Source: a bacterium | GTDB lineage: Bacteria > Patescibacteriota > Patescibacteriia > Patescibacteriales > VMTK01 | NCBI GenBank assembly: GCA_030693295.1 | Contig: JAUYAT010000016.1 | Span: 1-36,687 of the forward strand | Length of the DNA: 36,687 bases | Reading direction: 5' to 3' | Shown: piece by piece, positions 36,070 to 36,687 of the stretch | Numbering within the stretch: position 1 is the first letter of the stretch | Layout: each line of letters starts with the position of its first letter | Notes under the pieces: model-generated | The model's input: only the letters and a program-made list of their open reading frames with translations | Told to the model about the DNA's origin: nothing | Database searches by the model: none | Position numbers and translations under genes: made by a program

Positions 36070-36378
36070 ATGCTAAACTATGCCTATTTCATAATTTATT
36101 TAATAATTTCATTTTCTCTCGCTTGGTTTTTATTTAAAAAATATCCACTGTTCAGAAAGGTTTGGGGCTGGCTGATTTTATTGAACTGCTTTATGGTCGC
36201 GGCATTCATCCACAATCTTGTTTCCGGCATCGGCTTTCTTTTCGGCGCCAATATTGAAGAGCCGTTCTTTTTTATCATCGCCCTTCTGTCTTTGGGCGCT
36301 TCTTTTTTTATGTTCTGGCTCTGGCTGATTGATAAAATTAGAGAAAAAATTCCAAAAGACAAGCAAGAAAACAGCTGA
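36070..36378 (+). CDS. Small membrane protein of unknown function (102 aa)
   Basis: Several hydrophobic segments; charged C-terminal DKIREKIPKDKQENS. Confidence 0.6.
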   Translation: MLNYAYFIIYLIISFSLAWFLFKKYPLFRKVWGWLILLNCFMVAAFIHNLVSGIGFLFGANIEEPFFFIIALLSLGASFFMFWLWLIDKIREKIPKDKQENS

Positions 36379-36409
36379 TTATATAAACAATTTTTCTACA
36401 TCCTAATAT

Positions 36410-36517
36410 ATGCGTTTTTGGCAAAAAATTATCATCGTCATCGCCCTGTTAAGCGCCATAACGGCTTTTATTATTTTTATTTTAATACAACATATAATGA
36501 TGAAAAAATCTCTTTAA
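36410..36517 (+). CDS. Putative 35-aa single-TM peptide
   Basis: MRFWQKIIIVIALLSAITAFIIFILIQHIMMKKSL*, directly downstream of the 102-aa membrane protein. Confidence 0.35.
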   Translation: MRFWQKIIIVIALLSAITAFIIFILIQHIMMKKSL

Positions 36518-36569
36518 AGCTGACTACATTCAATATCCGGCATATCCATTTTATGGTATAATAACATTA

Positions 36570-36687
36570 GTTAAAAGTTAAAAGTTAAAAATTCAAAATT
36601 ACAGTTAAAAGTTTAAAGTTTTTACTATTTATAACTTTTAACTTTGCATTGCAACTTTTAACTTTGCATTTTGAACTTTGAACTAAA
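36570..36687. repeat. Degenerate heptamer repeats (AGTTAAA / TTTAACT) in inverted arrangement
   Basis: gttaaaagttaaaagttaaaa...cagttaaaagtttaaag...cttttaactttgcattgcaacttttaactttgc. Confidence 0.75.

Noticed and set aside
1-36687. UGA recoding (as in some CPR lineages)
   Set aside because: uvrA and the GNAT gene end naturally at TGA, and proteins are full length under the standard stop set, so no sign of UGA read as glycine.
1-36687. tRNA or rRNA genes
   Set aside because: No GTTCRANYC-type T-loop with matching acceptor or conserved rRNA stretches recognised by eye; a tRNAscan/Infernal run would be decisive.

Overview
The window reads as a compact, mostly minus-strand bacterial chromosome segment. 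Its style suggests a Candidate Phyla Radiation/Patescibacteria genome, but that is inference only. The evidence is an ADP-forming acyl-CoA synthetase fused to GNAT, a translin-family protein, tandem 'YYLGRPADAF' domains and many palindromic repeats. Recognisable housekeeping genes are a phosphoglucose/phosphomannose isomerase, uvrA, ftsH, an S1-domain protein, ddl, a GspE/PilB ATPase and an inositol-monophosphatase-like gene. Two accessory loci stand out. (1) About 13.8-18.8 kb holds a putative exopolysaccharide cassette: a nucleotide-sugar 6-dehydrogenase lacking the usual C-terminal domain, then a 936-aa processive GT2 synthase fused to LysM and an AlgG-like DPHD right-handed beta-helix (putative polyuronate C5-epimerase), then an overlapping Asp-box beta-propeller gene. 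The dehydrogenase carries an in-frame G9 tract. (2) About 23.7-29.7 kb holds a four-gene same-strand cluster: a type IIG restriction-modification enzyme, an unknown membrane-anchored protein, a TcmP-like protein and a radical-SAM-like protein with an atypical CX3CX3C motif. This is a candidate defence or nucleic-acid-modification module. The window is also rich in small palindromic repeats. Several sit in frame inside genes (uvrA, a MEMO-AMMECR1 fusion, the S1 protein, the R-M gene), and others form paired intergenic elements. No tRNA, rRNA or CRISPR array was recognised by eye.
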